Below the pieces are notes generated by a model, which was given only the letters and a program-made list of their open reading frames with translations, had not been told where the DNA came from and made no database searches. A stretch of DNA of 64,000 nucleotides from JAGWBD01 sp965220615. Its GTDB lineage: Bacteria; Chloroflexota; Anaerolineae; Aggregatilineales; Phototrophicaceae. Position 1 is the first letter of the stretch, and every line of letters starts with the position of its first letter. Below, piece after piece: positions 9,242 to 18,089 of this stretch. The DNA lies in assembly GCA_965220615.1 (NCBI GenBank), contig CBDCQL010000002.1, forward strand, positions 930,001 through 994,000. The letters run 5' to 3'. The position numbers were made by a program, and so were the translations under genes.

Positions 9242-10342
9242 ATGCCTTCCCTGACGGTAAACGCTGGCTTTTTGATCACCTTTTTTCTGGCTCTGGCGCT
9301 GGCCGTCGCGACCAGCCCGCTTATGATGAGACTGGGCGTTCGCCTGGGCATTGTGACGCAGCCATCCGCAAGACGCTTTCACGAAGGCGATCGCGCCCGC
9401 CTCTCAAGGCTGGGGGGCGGCGTCCTGTTTGTCAGCTTCACCGGTACGGTATTGGCGGCCCAACTGCTCGACGTGCCGCGCCATGACGCGGAGGAACCGC
9501 TGCGGTTGACCGGCCTGTTGCTGGGTGCATTGGTCATTTTTGTCACGGGCCTGCTGGACGACTGGCTGGAGTTGAAACCGCACTGGTGGTTTGCCGGTCA
9601 GTTGCTGGCCGCCGGCATTGCGATCCATCACCTCATTTTCATCGAAGGGTTCAACAATCCGCTGACCGGCACACAGACGCCGGAGTGGCCCTTTGTGATC
9701 ACGATCGCGATTTCGCTGCTGTGGATCATTGGCATGACCAACACCGTCAACTTTCTGGATGGCCTCGATGGACTCTCGCATGGGGTGGTCTTCATCGCCG
9801 CCTGCGTCCTGTTTCTGAACAGCGCCGTCGTGCTGGAACCGCCGCAACTCAGCGTCAGCCTGTTGCCACTGGCATTGATGGGCGCCACCCTCGGCTTCCT
9901 GGTCCACAATTTTTACCCTGCGCGAATTTTCGCCGGCGGGGGCGCCTATCTACTGGGTTACCTGATCGCCTGTCTGAGTATCATCGGCGGGGCCAAAATG
10001 GCGACCGTGCTGATGGTGATGGCCCTGCCCATACTGGACGCCGTTTGGCAAATGTTGAACCGCATCCTGACCGGGCGCAGCCCGTTTCGCGGCGATCGGG
10101 GCCACGCCCACCATCGGCTGCTCGATCTTGGCTTTAGCCAACGTCAGATTGTTCTGGGCTACTATCTTTTCTGTACAGGTTTCGGCACCCTGACCCTGCT
10201 ACTGGAAAGCCGCTCCTTCAAGCTGATTTCCCTGGTCCTGTTGTCGGCCATTGTGGTGTCTGGCCTGGCCCTGTTGCTCTGGTTGGGGCGGGCAGGCACT
10301 CAGGACGCAGCGGGCAAGAGGTCTCCCGGCAAGGGCGTGTAA
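9242..10342 (+). CDS. WecA/MraY-family polyprenyl-phosphate sugar-1-phosphate transferase, atypical active site
   Basis: A polytopic membrane protein of 366 residues with about ten hydrophobic spans. It keeps the family motifs GLLDDW near residue 102 (Mg-binding Asp pair), NTVNFLDGLDGLSHG near 166, and RGHAHHRLLDLG near 285. This family moves a UDP-sugar phosphate onto undecaprenyl phosphate to begin a cell-wall or surface glycan. Where relatives read FMGDxGAYxLG, this protein reads IFAGGGAYLLG near 229, so the usual Asp is absent and one residue appears deleted. Its 3' end overlaps the convergent DUF917 gene by 43 bases. Confidence 0.85.
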   Translation: MPSLTVNAGFLITFFLALALAVATSPLMMRLGVRLGIVTQPSARRFHEGDRARLSRLGGGVLFVSFTGTVLAAQLLDVPRHDAEEPLRLTGLLLGALVIFVTGLLDDWLELKPHWWFAGQLLAAGIAIHHLIFIEGFNNPLTGTQTPEWPFVITIAISLLWIIGMTNTVNFLDGLDGLSHGVVFIAACVLFLNSAVVLEPPQLSVSLLPLALMGATLGFLVHNFYPARIFAGGGAYLLGYLIACLSIIGGAKMATVLMVMALPILDAVWQMLNRILTGRSPFRGDRGHAHHRLLDLGFSQRQIVLGYYLFCTGFGTLTLLLESRSFKLISLVLLSAIVVSGLALLLWLGRAGTQDAAGKRSPGKGV

Positions 10343-11403
10343 GTCACATCCTTGTAGCCGAATGCGGCCGGCCCGATAACCTCAAGCGCAGCCGGTGTTT
10401 TCAACTCCCTAACTGCCGGCATGCCAATCACGGCCACGCGCAGCCCGTAGCGTAGCAGTTCGGTGCCCAGTGGTGTGCCATCCTCCAACGTGACGATGGT
10501 AATCAGGTCGGGCACGCAGCACTGCACGTCACCATCGCGCCATGCGACCAGGTTCTCATTCTGGAAGACGATATCCATGTTGTCTTCGGGAGCGTCAAAG
10601 GCCTGCAGGCGCATTCTGCCCCTCGCAAAGCCCTGCACCGTACGCCGTTCCACGTCCACGATCTTGCCCTTGAACAGGATCCGCCCGTTTCCCAGTGCTG
10701 CAATGACCTTCGCCGGGGACGCCACCTTGTCCTCTCGCGCCTGCATAACGGCCCGGCCCATCTCCAGAGCCAGCGAAAGTGTGCCGCGTACCAGGTTTGC
10801 CTTGACTTCCGCGCCACTCATCAGGGACATCACCAGCGCGGCGCTGCCACCCATTTCAATGGTCAGGTTGCGGGCCCATTCCTCGGCCTGAAGGGGGCTG
10901 GAAAGCCGTTCAAAGATGGCAATGTTGCCGTGGCAATCGCCAAGGGCCAACGGGCTGGCCGGGATGCCGCCGATAGAGAAGGTGTCCATCTGCAGCTCCG
11001 GGAAGGCGCGGCCCATCCCGTCGCCGTCAAGCACCGGCAACCCGAGTTGCAGGGCGCACATCAGCGGCTCCAGGGCATTGGAACCGCCGATTTCGTTGAT
11101 CACGAGGGCGTCGAATTCTCGTCCCAGGTGCGCGGCCAGCGCCTGCACCGCGCGCGCGACCTCGTCGCCGGCCTCAATCTTTTCGATGCCGACGGTGGGC
11201 GCGCCCATCATGCCAACGCCTACTACGAGCGCATCGTCGGGCAACTGCTCCACGTCCAGGACCAGGCAGGGCGTCCCACTCAACTGCAACTGTCTGTCCA
11301 GCTTCAGGCGTCCAATGTAGGTATTGCCGCCGCCGCCGGTGCCAAGTATGCCGGCCCCCAGCGCCAGCGCAGCGGTGTCCCCCAGGCCGACACTGGCGCT
11401 CAC
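10300..11403 (-). CDS. DUF917 family protein, third copy of the operon
   Basis: A 367-residue DUF917 (Pfam PF06032) protein. It has LGTGGGGNTYIG near residue 20, MGAPTVGIEKI, NEIGGSNALEPL, and DGMGRAFPELQM near 152, all shared with the two other copies here. I recall this Pfam family being named after S-methyl thiohydantoin desulfurase; members often sit next to hydantoinase/oxoprolinase genes. The GTG start overlaps the preceding stop (GTGA), so translation is probably coupled. It is the last gene of the nine-gene operon and runs 43 bases into the convergent transferase gene. Confidence 0.88.
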   Translation of the reverse strand: MSASVGLGDTAALALGAGILGTGGGGNTYIGRLKLDRQLQLSGTPCLVLDVEQLPDDALVVGVGMMGAPTVGIEKIEAGDEVARAVQALAAHLGREFDALVINEIGGSNALEPLMCALQLGLPVLDGDGMGRAFPELQMDTFSIGGIPASPLALGDCHGNIAIFERLSSPLQAEEWARNLTIEMGGSAALVMSLMSGAEVKANLVRGTLSLALEMGRAVMQAREDKVASPAKVIAALGNGRILFKGKIVDVERRTVQGFARGRMRLQAFDAPEDNMDIVFQNENLVAWRDGDVQCCVPDLITIVTLEDGTPLGTELLRYGLRVAVIGMPAVRELKTPAALEVIGPAAFGYKDVTYTPLPGDLLPAAS

Positions 11404-12482
11404 TGGCCGTAGCGCTCCTCGACCGGCACGTAATCGACGTCGTAGCCGAACACACGGGGCCCGACCAGTTGCAGACCCGCTTCGCTGCGCCAGCGAGGTG
11501 TGCAGGCAAAGGCGATCACTTCAACGCGGAAACCGTAACGCAAGCCTTCGGTGGTGATGGGTTCACCGGTCTCGATGTCCAGCACGGCGATAAGGTCCGG
11601 CACAGTGACGCAAACCTCCCCGTCGATGCGCGCGGCAAGGTGCTCGTTCTGGAAGGAAAGTTGCAACTCCCGGCCTTCAAATTCGGCGACTCCGGTCATG
11701 AAGGCGTCGCCCTTCGCAAAACCCGCCTCCGTGCGACGCTGGACGTCGCTTATCTTGCCGCGGAAAACCGTGTATCCATTCACAGACTCGCGTACGGTGC
11801 GGACAGGGTCCTGTTCCTCCAGCCGGGCCCGGCGGATGGTCTCGCCGATTCGCTGCGCCTGGCTGATGGTGTCCTGCACGGCCGCTTCCTTCAACTCCGC
11901 AACGGTCGCCGCGTAGAGGGCGATCATCGCCATGGCGCCCATGTCAACGGTCACGCTGCGGGCGAAGGTCTCCGTCCAGTGGTTGTTGATGGTCTCCATG
12001 ATGACGGTATTGCCCCGTTCGTCCGACATGCCGATGGGGGTGGCGGAGATGCCATGAATCGTGTGGGTGACCATTTGCAGCTCCGGGAAAGCCCGGCCCA
12101 TGCCGTCACAATCGACCATGGGCAGGCGCAGTCGCGCGGCCGCGTAGATCGGAACGACCGAATTCAGCCCGCCGGCCTCTATGCTCATCGTGGCGCGCAC
12201 GGGTTTGCCGATGTACTTGCCGACCGAGAGGAAGGCGTTGACGATGTCGTCGCCGTTGGGCATTTTCTCGACCATCACTGTGGGCGCGCCCATCATGGCG
12301 GTCGGAACGATGAGGTCCTCATCATTCAGTTCGTCCAGGGTATAAAGATCAACCGGCCCGTAGCGACGAATCGATTCACGCGCCATCAACTTGCCAATAT
12401 AGGGATCGCCGCCGCCACCGGTGCCCAACACCGCGGCGCCAAGGGCAATATCCTCCAGGGCAGATTCATCAATAACGCGCAT
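11400..12482 (-). CDS. DUF917 family protein, second copy
   Basis: The start is ATG 12482 in a TGATG overlap with the hydantoinase gene, with GGAGGG at good distance; a GTG one codon earlier is possible. The roughly 360-residue product shows the same landmarks as its neighbours: LGTGGGGDPYIG, MGAPTVMVEKM, IEAGGLNSVVPIY, DGMGRAFPELQM and a C-terminal FGYDVDYVPVEE. It is clearly paralogous but diverged, so the copies may form a hetero-oligomer or differ in substrate (inference). Cytoplasmic, with no signal peptide. Confidence 0.88.
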   Translation of the reverse strand: MRVIDESALEDIALGAAVLGTGGGGDPYIGKLMARESIRRYGPVDLYTLDELNDEDLIVPTAMMGAPTVMVEKMPNGDDIVNAFLSVGKYIGKPVRATMSIEAGGLNSVVPIYAAARLRLPMVDCDGMGRAFPELQMVTHTIHGISATPIGMSDERGNTVIMETINNHWTETFARSVTVDMGAMAMIALYAATVAELKEAAVQDTISQAQRIGETIRRARLEEQDPVRTVRESVNGYTVFRGKISDVQRRTEAGFAKGDAFMTGVAEFEGRELQLSFQNEHLAARIDGEVCVTVPDLIAVLDIETGEPITTEGLRYGFRVEVIAFACTPRWRSEAGLQLVGPRVFGYDVDYVPVEERYGQ

Positions 12483-14026
12483 CACTCGCCCTCCTGCAGG
12501 TCGCCAACGGCCTTGACCATGATTCGCGTGGCGTTACCCGGCAGATAGGCCAGCGGCACTTCCTCGACTTCCACGATTTCCACGCTTGCCGGGTCCGCGC
12601 CCGCGGCGGTGGCGCGGGAGGTGGCTTCAGCGCGGGCCTTTGCCAGCGCCTCGTCGCGCGTCATTTCCGCCAGCGAAAAGATCTGGTCGCACTCGCCGCC
12701 AACCTGTGCGATGGCGGCTCCGATCGCGTTGGCCACGGGGAAGTGGTCCGGACGCACCATCTCCGATGCGCCGACGATTTTGCGGCGCACGAGTATGCTG
12801 CCGCCGCCGACCACGATGACCGGTACCTCCGCCGCACTGGTCTTCATGCGGTCCACTGCAACGTTGACTATGTTCTCAATGCGGTCTTCGACCTTCGCGA
12901 CCAGACCGGCATCCAGGCCGGAAACCCGGCTGGCGTCACCGATGTCTTCATGGCCGGCCGCCACCACGATATCGGTCGCCGTGAGTTCCTCGCCGCCGAA
13001 GACCTGTGCACGGGTGGTGAGTTCGTACCCCACGCTGCGCGGCCCGACCTGCAAGGGGTCCCCCTGGATGAGGCTACCGCCGCCGAGCCCAATGGAAATC
13101 GTATCCGGCATGCGGAAATTGGTGCGGACGCCACCGATCTCCACCGCAAGGGCGGCGACGCGCGGAAATCCGTGTCGCAACACACCGATATCGGTCGTTG
13201 TGCCGCCTACGTCGACCACGATGGCGTCGCGCAGGCCGCTCAGGAAAGCCGCGCCGCGCATGCTGTTGGTGGGGCCGGACGCGAAAGTCAGCACGGGGTA
13301 GGCGGCGGCGAAATCGGCGGCCATCAGGGTGCCGTCGTTCTGGCTGATATAAAAGGGCGCGGTGATCTTCATTTTCTGCAGCGCGGAACGGAAGCCATTG
13401 ATCGTCTGGTGGGCAAGCTGTTGCAAACAGCCGTTCATTATGGCGGCGTTTTCGCGCTCCAGCAGGCCGATGCGCCCGATGGAGCTGGACAAGGTGATGG
13501 TCGCATCGGGGATCACCTCACGCACGATGGCCGCGGTGTCTTCCTCAAATTGGGAATTCACCGGGGAAAACACAGAGGAAATGGCGACGACGTCGATGCC
13601 CTCGTCGCGAATCTGCGCGGCGATGTTACGAACTTCGCCTGGGTCAAAGGGCGATATTTCTCGGCCATCAAACTCGTGCCCGCCATGCGCCATGAACATC
13701 ACACCGCCTACGGCCTCACTCAGGTCCCTGGGCCAGTCGACCATGGGTGGCAGGCAGGCCGTCGCCGGCAGGCCGAGACGAATGCAGGCCGTGCGGGTGA
13801 GGTGACGCCGTTCCACGACGGCGTTTGTGAAGTGGGTCGTTCCGATCATGACGCCGTCGACAGAATCCACTGCCAGTTCGCTGTCGCGTAACAGGGTCCC
13901 GAGCGCGTCGGTGATCCCGTCCGTCACGTTGGCTGTCGTGGGCGTTTTGACTGAACCCAGTACGTTGTGGCCGTCCATCAGCACGGCGTCGGTGTTGGTG
14001 CCCCCGACGTCAATTCCTATGCGCAC
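12482..14026 (-). CDS. Hydantoinase/oxoprolinase-family protein (short HyuA-like form)
   Basis: A 514-residue protein of the ASKHA-fold hydantoinase A/5-oxoprolinase family. N-terminal MRIGIDVGGTNTDAVL is the phosphate-binding loop. GTTHFTNAVVER follows near residue 63, then ASGPTNSMRGAAFL near 255 and VVDVGGTTTDIGVL near 272. Family members open cyclic amides (hydantoins, 5-oxoproline) with ATP. It is shorter than the roughly 690-residue HyuA and no hyuB is present; this short form is typically paired with DUF917. GTG start with AAAGGAGC upstream. It sits between DUF917 genes in the ABC-transporter operon. Confidence 0.9.
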   Translation of the reverse strand: MRIGIDVGGTNTDAVLMDGHNVLGSVKTPTTANVTDGITDALGTLLRDSELAVDSVDGVMIGTTHFTNAVVERRHLTRTACIRLGLPATACLPPMVDWPRDLSEAVGGVMFMAHGGHEFDGREISPFDPGEVRNIAAQIRDEGIDVVAISSVFSPVNSQFEEDTAAIVREVIPDATITLSSSIGRIGLLERENAAIMNGCLQQLAHQTINGFRSALQKMKITAPFYISQNDGTLMAADFAAAYPVLTFASGPTNSMRGAAFLSGLRDAIVVDVGGTTTDIGVLRHGFPRVAALAVEIGGVRTNFRMPDTISIGLGGGSLIQGDPLQVGPRSVGYELTTRAQVFGGEELTATDIVVAAGHEDIGDASRVSGLDAGLVAKVEDRIENIVNVAVDRMKTSAAEVPVIVVGGGSILVRRKIVGASEMVRPDHFPVANAIGAAIAQVGGECDQIFSLAEMTRDEALAKARAEATSRATAAGADPASVEIVEVEEVPLAYLPGNATRIMVKAVGDLQEGE

Positions 14027-14050
14027 GCTTGCTCCTTTCGGGTTTGCCGG

Positions 14051-15166
14051 TCAGGTACATTGTCCGTCCCGTCTATCCGTTACGGGTAGTCCTATGCGTC
14101 CTCCAGGCAGAGGGCGCCAGGGAACATCGTAGCCAAAGGCTGGTGGCCCCACGGCCGCCAGCGCGGCCTTCGTGCAGAGTTCGGCCGGCGCCGGTACCGC
14201 GATGACCACCACGCGCGTCCCGTAACGCAGCATTTCGGTGGAGACCGGCTCACCGGTTTCGGCCGTGACTATGCAAATCAGATCGGGCACGGTCGCGACC
14301 ACCTCGCCATTGAGCCAGGCGATCAGGTATTCGTTCTGGAAGGCGATCTTCAGTTCGTCTTTGCCGTCAAAGGCGACGCAGGTCAGGTTGCCCCGGGCGA
14401 AGCCGCGCACGATGCGCCGGTTCACGTCATTGATCTTGCCGCGAAAAATGATCTTGCCCTGCAGGCGATCGGCAACGACCGCCGGCACGTCATCGCCCTG
14501 GGAACTGAGCACGGCGCGGCCAAGCTGGCGGGCCAGGCTGAGCGTGTATTTGATCGCGGTTGACCGCATCTCGGCGCCATTCATGACATAGCCGGCCATG
14601 GCCCCGCGGGCGCCCATGCTGATGGCGATGTTGCGGGCCACGCGTTCGCCCCATTTTTCTGTGGCAGCCTGTGGCACCAGTGCGAAGCGATGGGCGACGT
14701 CCACCAGGGCATAGGGCGCGGCGCTGATGTCACCCTCAAAGACGAAGGCAGACATCTGAATCTCCGGGAAGGCGCGTCCCATTCCGTCGGCGTCCACGGT
14801 CGGGATGCCCAGTTGTCGGCCCGCAATCAGCGGTTGCATCGAATTGGCGCCGCCGATTTCAGCGATGACCACGGCATCGAATTTCCGGCCAACGTGGTTT
14901 TGCAGCTGGACGATGGCTTCCGCCATTTCCCGCCCCTGGGGAATCTTTTCGATGCTTACGGTGGGCGCGCCGATGTTGCCACAGACCACCAGACAGGCAT
15001 CGTCCGGCACCTGCCTGGGGTCCAGCACCGGCTGCGGCCCGTATTCCTCCAGCACGGATCGCAGGTGCAGGCTGCCCAGATAGGGATTGCCGCCGCCGCC
15101 GGTCCCCAGAATGCCGGCGCCGATGGCGATCGGTTGAATGTCATCAACGGTGACCTGTTTGAGCAT
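14051..15166 (-). CDS. DUF917 family protein, first copy
   Basis: The start is ATG 15166 (MLKQVTVDDIQPIAIGAG), which overlaps the ABC ATPase stop as TGATG, with GGAGGT upstream. The 371-residue product contains LGTGGGGNPYLG, NIGAPTVSIEKI, IAEIGGANSMQPL, DGMGRAFPEIQM and a C-terminal FGYDVPWRPLPGG. It is the first metabolic gene after the transporter genes and is 24 bases from the HyuA-like gene. The function is inferred only from family and context: processing of an imported cyclic amide. Confidence 0.88.
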   Translation of the reverse strand: MLKQVTVDDIQPIAIGAGILGTGGGGNPYLGSLHLRSVLEEYGPQPVLDPRQVPDDACLVVCGNIGAPTVSIEKIPQGREMAEAIVQLQNHVGRKFDAVVIAEIGGANSMQPLIAGRQLGIPTVDADGMGRAFPEIQMSAFVFEGDISAAPYALVDVAHRFALVPQAATEKWGERVARNIAISMGARGAMAGYVMNGAEMRSTAIKYTLSLARQLGRAVLSSQGDDVPAVVADRLQGKIIFRGKINDVNRRIVRGFARGNLTCVAFDGKDELKIAFQNEYLIAWLNGEVVATVPDLICIVTAETGEPVSTEMLRYGTRVVVIAVPAPAELCTKAALAAVGPPAFGYDVPWRPLPGGRIGLPVTDRRDGQCT

Positions 15167-16143
15167 CAGACCACCTCCGGATGAAGGTGGCAAGCGACCT
15201 TGTGTATTGCATCGACGGTCACCAGCAGCGGCTCGTCGGTTTCGCAGTGCTGCAGGGTTTCAGCATGGCAGCGCGGCGCGAAAGGACAGCCCCTGTCCGG
15301 CCGGCCCGCCGTGGGATCGCCGCGTAACACGATTTGCTCTCCCTGTGAGTCGGGCTCCGGCTCCGGTATGGCGGAAATCAGGGCCTGGGTGTAGGGGTGT
15401 CGCGAATCTTCGAAAATCGTACGCACGGGCGCCTGTTCAACGATCTTGCCCAGGTAGAGCAGGGCGACCTCGTCACACATGTAGCGCACCACACTGAGGT
15501 CATGAGAAATGAACAGATAGGTCAGATGGAACTGGTCCTGCAGTTGTTGCAAGAGGTTGAGAATCTGCGCCTGTACCGAGACATCGAGAGCGGAAGTGGG
15601 TTCGTCCAGGATGAGCAGTCCCGGACGTACGGCCAACGCCCGCGCGATGCCAATGCGCTGTTGCTGGCCGCCGCTGAACTCATGGGGATAGCGAAAGTAA
15701 TGTTCTTCCTTGAGCCCGACGACGTGCATCAGTTCCAGTACGCGGCCCCGCGCCATGCTGCTGCTGATGCCTTCGTGAATCCAGAGGGGTTCGCCAATAA
15801 TTTGACCGACGGTCATGCGACCGTTCAAGGATGCGGAGGGCGATTGATAGATCATCTGCATGTCGGCGCGACTGGCGCGCAACTGGCGCGCATCCAGGGC
15901 CCTGAAGTCCACGCTGTCGTACAGTATTTCCCCGGCCGATGGTTCCATGAGGCGCAGGATGCATTTGCCTATCGTTGTCTTGCCGGAGCCCGATTCGCCG
16001 ACCAGCCCGAGCGTCTTCCCGCGTGGGACCGTCAGGTTGACGTCGTCAACGGCGCGCACGACATGCTGTTGCCGCCCAAACAGACCGCCGCGCTGCACAA
16101 AATCCTTGCGCAGGTTTCGCACTTCCAGCAGGATCTCGCTCAC
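15166..16143 (-). CDS. Oligopeptide/dipeptide ABC transporter ATP-binding protein (DppF/OppF type)
   Basis: The start is GTG 16143, reading VSEILLEVRNLRKDF; it shares four bases with the previous stop and has GGAGG upstream, giving 325 residues as usual for DppF. Motifs are Walker A GESGSGKTT, Q-loop MIYQSPSASL, signature FSGGQQQRIGIARALA, Walker B LLILDEPTSALD, and the C-terminal peptide-transporter extension with CPFAPRCHAE. It energises import of a small peptide-like compound together with its DppD-type partner. Confidence 0.93.
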   Translation of the reverse strand: MSEILLEVRNLRKDFVQRGGLFGRQQHVVRAVDDVNLTVPRGKTLGLVGESGSGKTTIGKCILRLMEPSAGEILYDSVDFRALDARQLRASRADMQMIYQSPSASLNGRMTVGQIIGEPLWIHEGISSSMARGRVLELMHVVGLKEEHYFRYPHEFSGGQQQRIGIARALAVRPGLLILDEPTSALDVSVQAQILNLLQQLQDQFHLTYLFISHDLSVVRYMCDEVALLYLGKIVEQAPVRTIFEDSRHPYTQALISAIPEPEPDSQGEQIVLRGDPTAGRPDRGCPFAPRCHAETLQHCETDEPLLVTVDAIHKVACHLHPEVV

Positions 16144-17168
16144 GTGCCCTCCGGATACAAATGACAGAAGGCGAGATGTCCTGAGCTTATGGAACCCGGT
16201 CCTGGCACCTGGCTGGCGCAGTGGTCCAGCACCTGGGAGCAACGCGGATGAAAGCGACAACCCTGTGGCGGGTCAATCAGGTTGGGAATCAGGCCAGGAA
16301 TGCCTTGCAGCTCACCGCGACTGGTACTGCCGGAGGGCACGGCGCGGATCAGCCCCTGGGTATAGGGATGCGCCGGTCTGTGGAACAGGTCCCTCACCGG
16401 GGCCTGCTCGATGACGCGACCCGAATACATAACGGCGACCTTGTCACAGGTGTTGGCGACCACGCCCAGATTGTGGGTTATCAGCAAGACTGTCAACCCA
16501 AGCTGGCGCACCAGCGAACGAATGAGACGGAGGATTTGCGCCTGAATGGTGACGTCCAGGGCAGTCGTAGGTTCATCGGCGATAAGCAGGTCGGGTTCAC
16601 CCGCCAGGGCCATGGCAATCAGGACCCGCTGACGCATACCCCCGCTGAACTGGTGGGGGTAATCGTTGATACGCATTTCGCCATCGGGTATGCCGACAAG
16701 TCCCATCAACTCTATGGCGCGGCGCTGCGCGTCGCTGCGAATCTGTCGCGCGGAGGGCAGAAATCCCCTCCAGCGTCCCGGTACATTTCTGGTATTGGCC
16801 TGCTGGTACAGGACGGCATCCACAAGTTGCTCGCGGATAGTGAACAGCGGGTTGAGGTTCGTGGTCGGATCCTGAAAAATCATGCCCAGATGACGCGCGC
16901 GAAATTCCTGCATGGCGCCGATCCGCCGTTCCAGCAAATCTTCACCGTTGAACAGGATTTGCCCATGGGTGATACGACCCGGTGGCATGCGGATGAGACG
17001 CGGGATGGCGAGAGCGGTCATGGATTTGCCGCAACCGGTTTCGCCCACCAGACCAACAACGTCGCCACGCTGAATGGTCAGATTGACGCCTGCCAGGACT
17101 TTCGCCACCCCGTCAAAGGTGTCGAACTCGAGGTGAAGGTCCCGGATGTCCAGCAATGCTTCGCTCAT
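16140..17168 (-). CDS. Oligopeptide/dipeptide ABC transporter ATP-binding protein (DppD/OppD type)
   Basis: A 342-residue ATPase with Walker A GETGCGKSM, Q-loop MIFQDPTTNLNP, signature FSGGMRQRVLIAMALA, Walker B LLIADEPTTALD, and the C-terminal oligopeptide extension with CRFHPRCSQV. GGAGAAGG precedes its ATG. It pairs with the overlapping DppF-type gene downstream and follows the permease gene by 12 bases. A segment of about 15 residues after LYQQANTRNVPG is longer than in the commonest DppD proteins but occurs in relatives. Confidence 0.93.
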   Translation of the reverse strand: MSEALLDIRDLHLEFDTFDGVAKVLAGVNLTIQRGDVVGLVGETGCGKSMTALAIPRLIRMPPGRITHGQILFNGEDLLERRIGAMQEFRARHLGMIFQDPTTNLNPLFTIREQLVDAVLYQQANTRNVPGRWRGFLPSARQIRSDAQRRAIELMGLVGIPDGEMRINDYPHQFSGGMRQRVLIAMALAGEPDLLIADEPTTALDVTIQAQILRLIRSLVRQLGLTVLLITHNLGVVANTCDKVAVMYSGRVIEQAPVRDLFHRPAHPYTQGLIRAVPSGSTSRGELQGIPGLIPNLIDPPQGCRFHPRCSQVLDHCASQVPGPGSISSGHLAFCHLYPEGT

Positions 17169-17180
17169 GCCCTTCTCCGC

Positions 17181-18089
17181 TCAGCGCCGCGCCCGCGGGT
17201 CGAGCACGTCGCGCAGACCGTCACCCAGCAAATTCCAGCTGAACACCAGCAGCCAGATGGCCATCCCGGGAAAGGTCGCGACCCACCACTCCTCCGGGAA
17301 GTAGTGCCGACCGTCCTCGATCATCGCACCCCATTCCGGAGTGGGCGGCTGCGCCCCAATGCCGATGAAGCCCAGCGCCGCCGCGGTCAGAACGGCGAAG
17401 CCGAAGTCAGTGGTCATCTTGATGATGATGGGCGAGACGGCATTGGGCAGGATGTGGCGAAAGAGAATGCGCATGTGGCTGGCGCCGATGCCGTAGGCGG
17501 CCTCGACAAAGGCTTCCTCACGCAGGGAAAGCACCAGACTGCGAGTCAGGCGCGCGAATCCCGGCCACCAGACCAGGGAGATGCCGATCATGGCATTGAT
17601 GATGCCCTTGCCCAGCGCGGCTGAAATGGCGATTGCCAGCACCAGCGCCGGGACGGTCAGGAAGATGTCGGTGATGCGCATGAGCAGATCATCGACGGCC
17701 CCGCCGAAATAGGCGGCAACCGCGCCGATGGTCACGCCGATGGTGGTGGCCAGCACGATGATGGTGACGCCAACCTGCAGGGCCAGCCCGGTGCCCATCA
17801 ACACCCGGCTAAAGATGTCTCGTCCCACCTTGTCCGTGCCGAAGGGGTGTTCCGCACTCGGGGGCAGCAATTTATCCAGAAAGTGTGTCGCTCCCCCGGC
17901 GTCTTCAGGGAAAGGCACAATGAAGGGTGCTGCAAAGGCTACAAAAATGATGAACAACAGGATGGCCAGGCCGATCATTGAAAGGGTATTCGAACGGAAG
18001 CGGTAAAGGCTGCGCCGCAGGTTCTCCCGACGCGCGGAACGGGCTTCCGACTGCAGTTGCTGAAGTGATTTGCTGCTAATTTCAGCCAT
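17181..18089 (-). CDS. ABC transporter permease (DppC type)
   Basis: The start MAEISSKSLQQL at ATG 18089 overlaps the DppB-type stop by eight bases. An upstream ATG would add nine residues. The 302-residue protein has an N-terminal span (SMIGLAILLFIIFVAF), the periplasmic HPFGTDKVGRDIFSRVLMG typical of DppC, and the inner-membrane-complex EAA loop around EEAFVEAAYGIGAS. It forms half of the membrane channel of the peptide-type importer. Confidence 0.93.
   Translation of the reverse strand: MAEISSKSLQQLQSEARSARRENLRRSLYRFRSNTLSMIGLAILLFIIFVAFAAPFIVPFPEDAGGATHFLDKLLPPSAEHPFGTDKVGRDIFSRVLMGTGLALQVGVTIIVLATTIGVTIGAVAAYFGGAVDDLLMRITDIFLTVPALVLAIAISAALGKGIINAMIGISLVWWPGFARLTRSLVLSLREEAFVEAAYGIGASHMRILFRHILPNAVSPIIIKMTTDFGFAVLTAAALGFIGIGAQPPTPEWGAMIEDGRHYFPEEWWVATFPGMAIWLLVFSWNLLGDGLRDVLDPRARR

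Noticed and set aside
12743..13891. Plus-strand frame of 382 codons over the HyuA-like gene, and a similar one at 11469-12548
   Set aside because: Both are His/Gly/Arg-rich shadows of real genes on the other strand.
16221..17624. Plus-strand frame of 467 codons across the ABC transporter genes
   Set aside because: Antisense to Walker-motif ATPases and a permease; no family resemblance or start signal.
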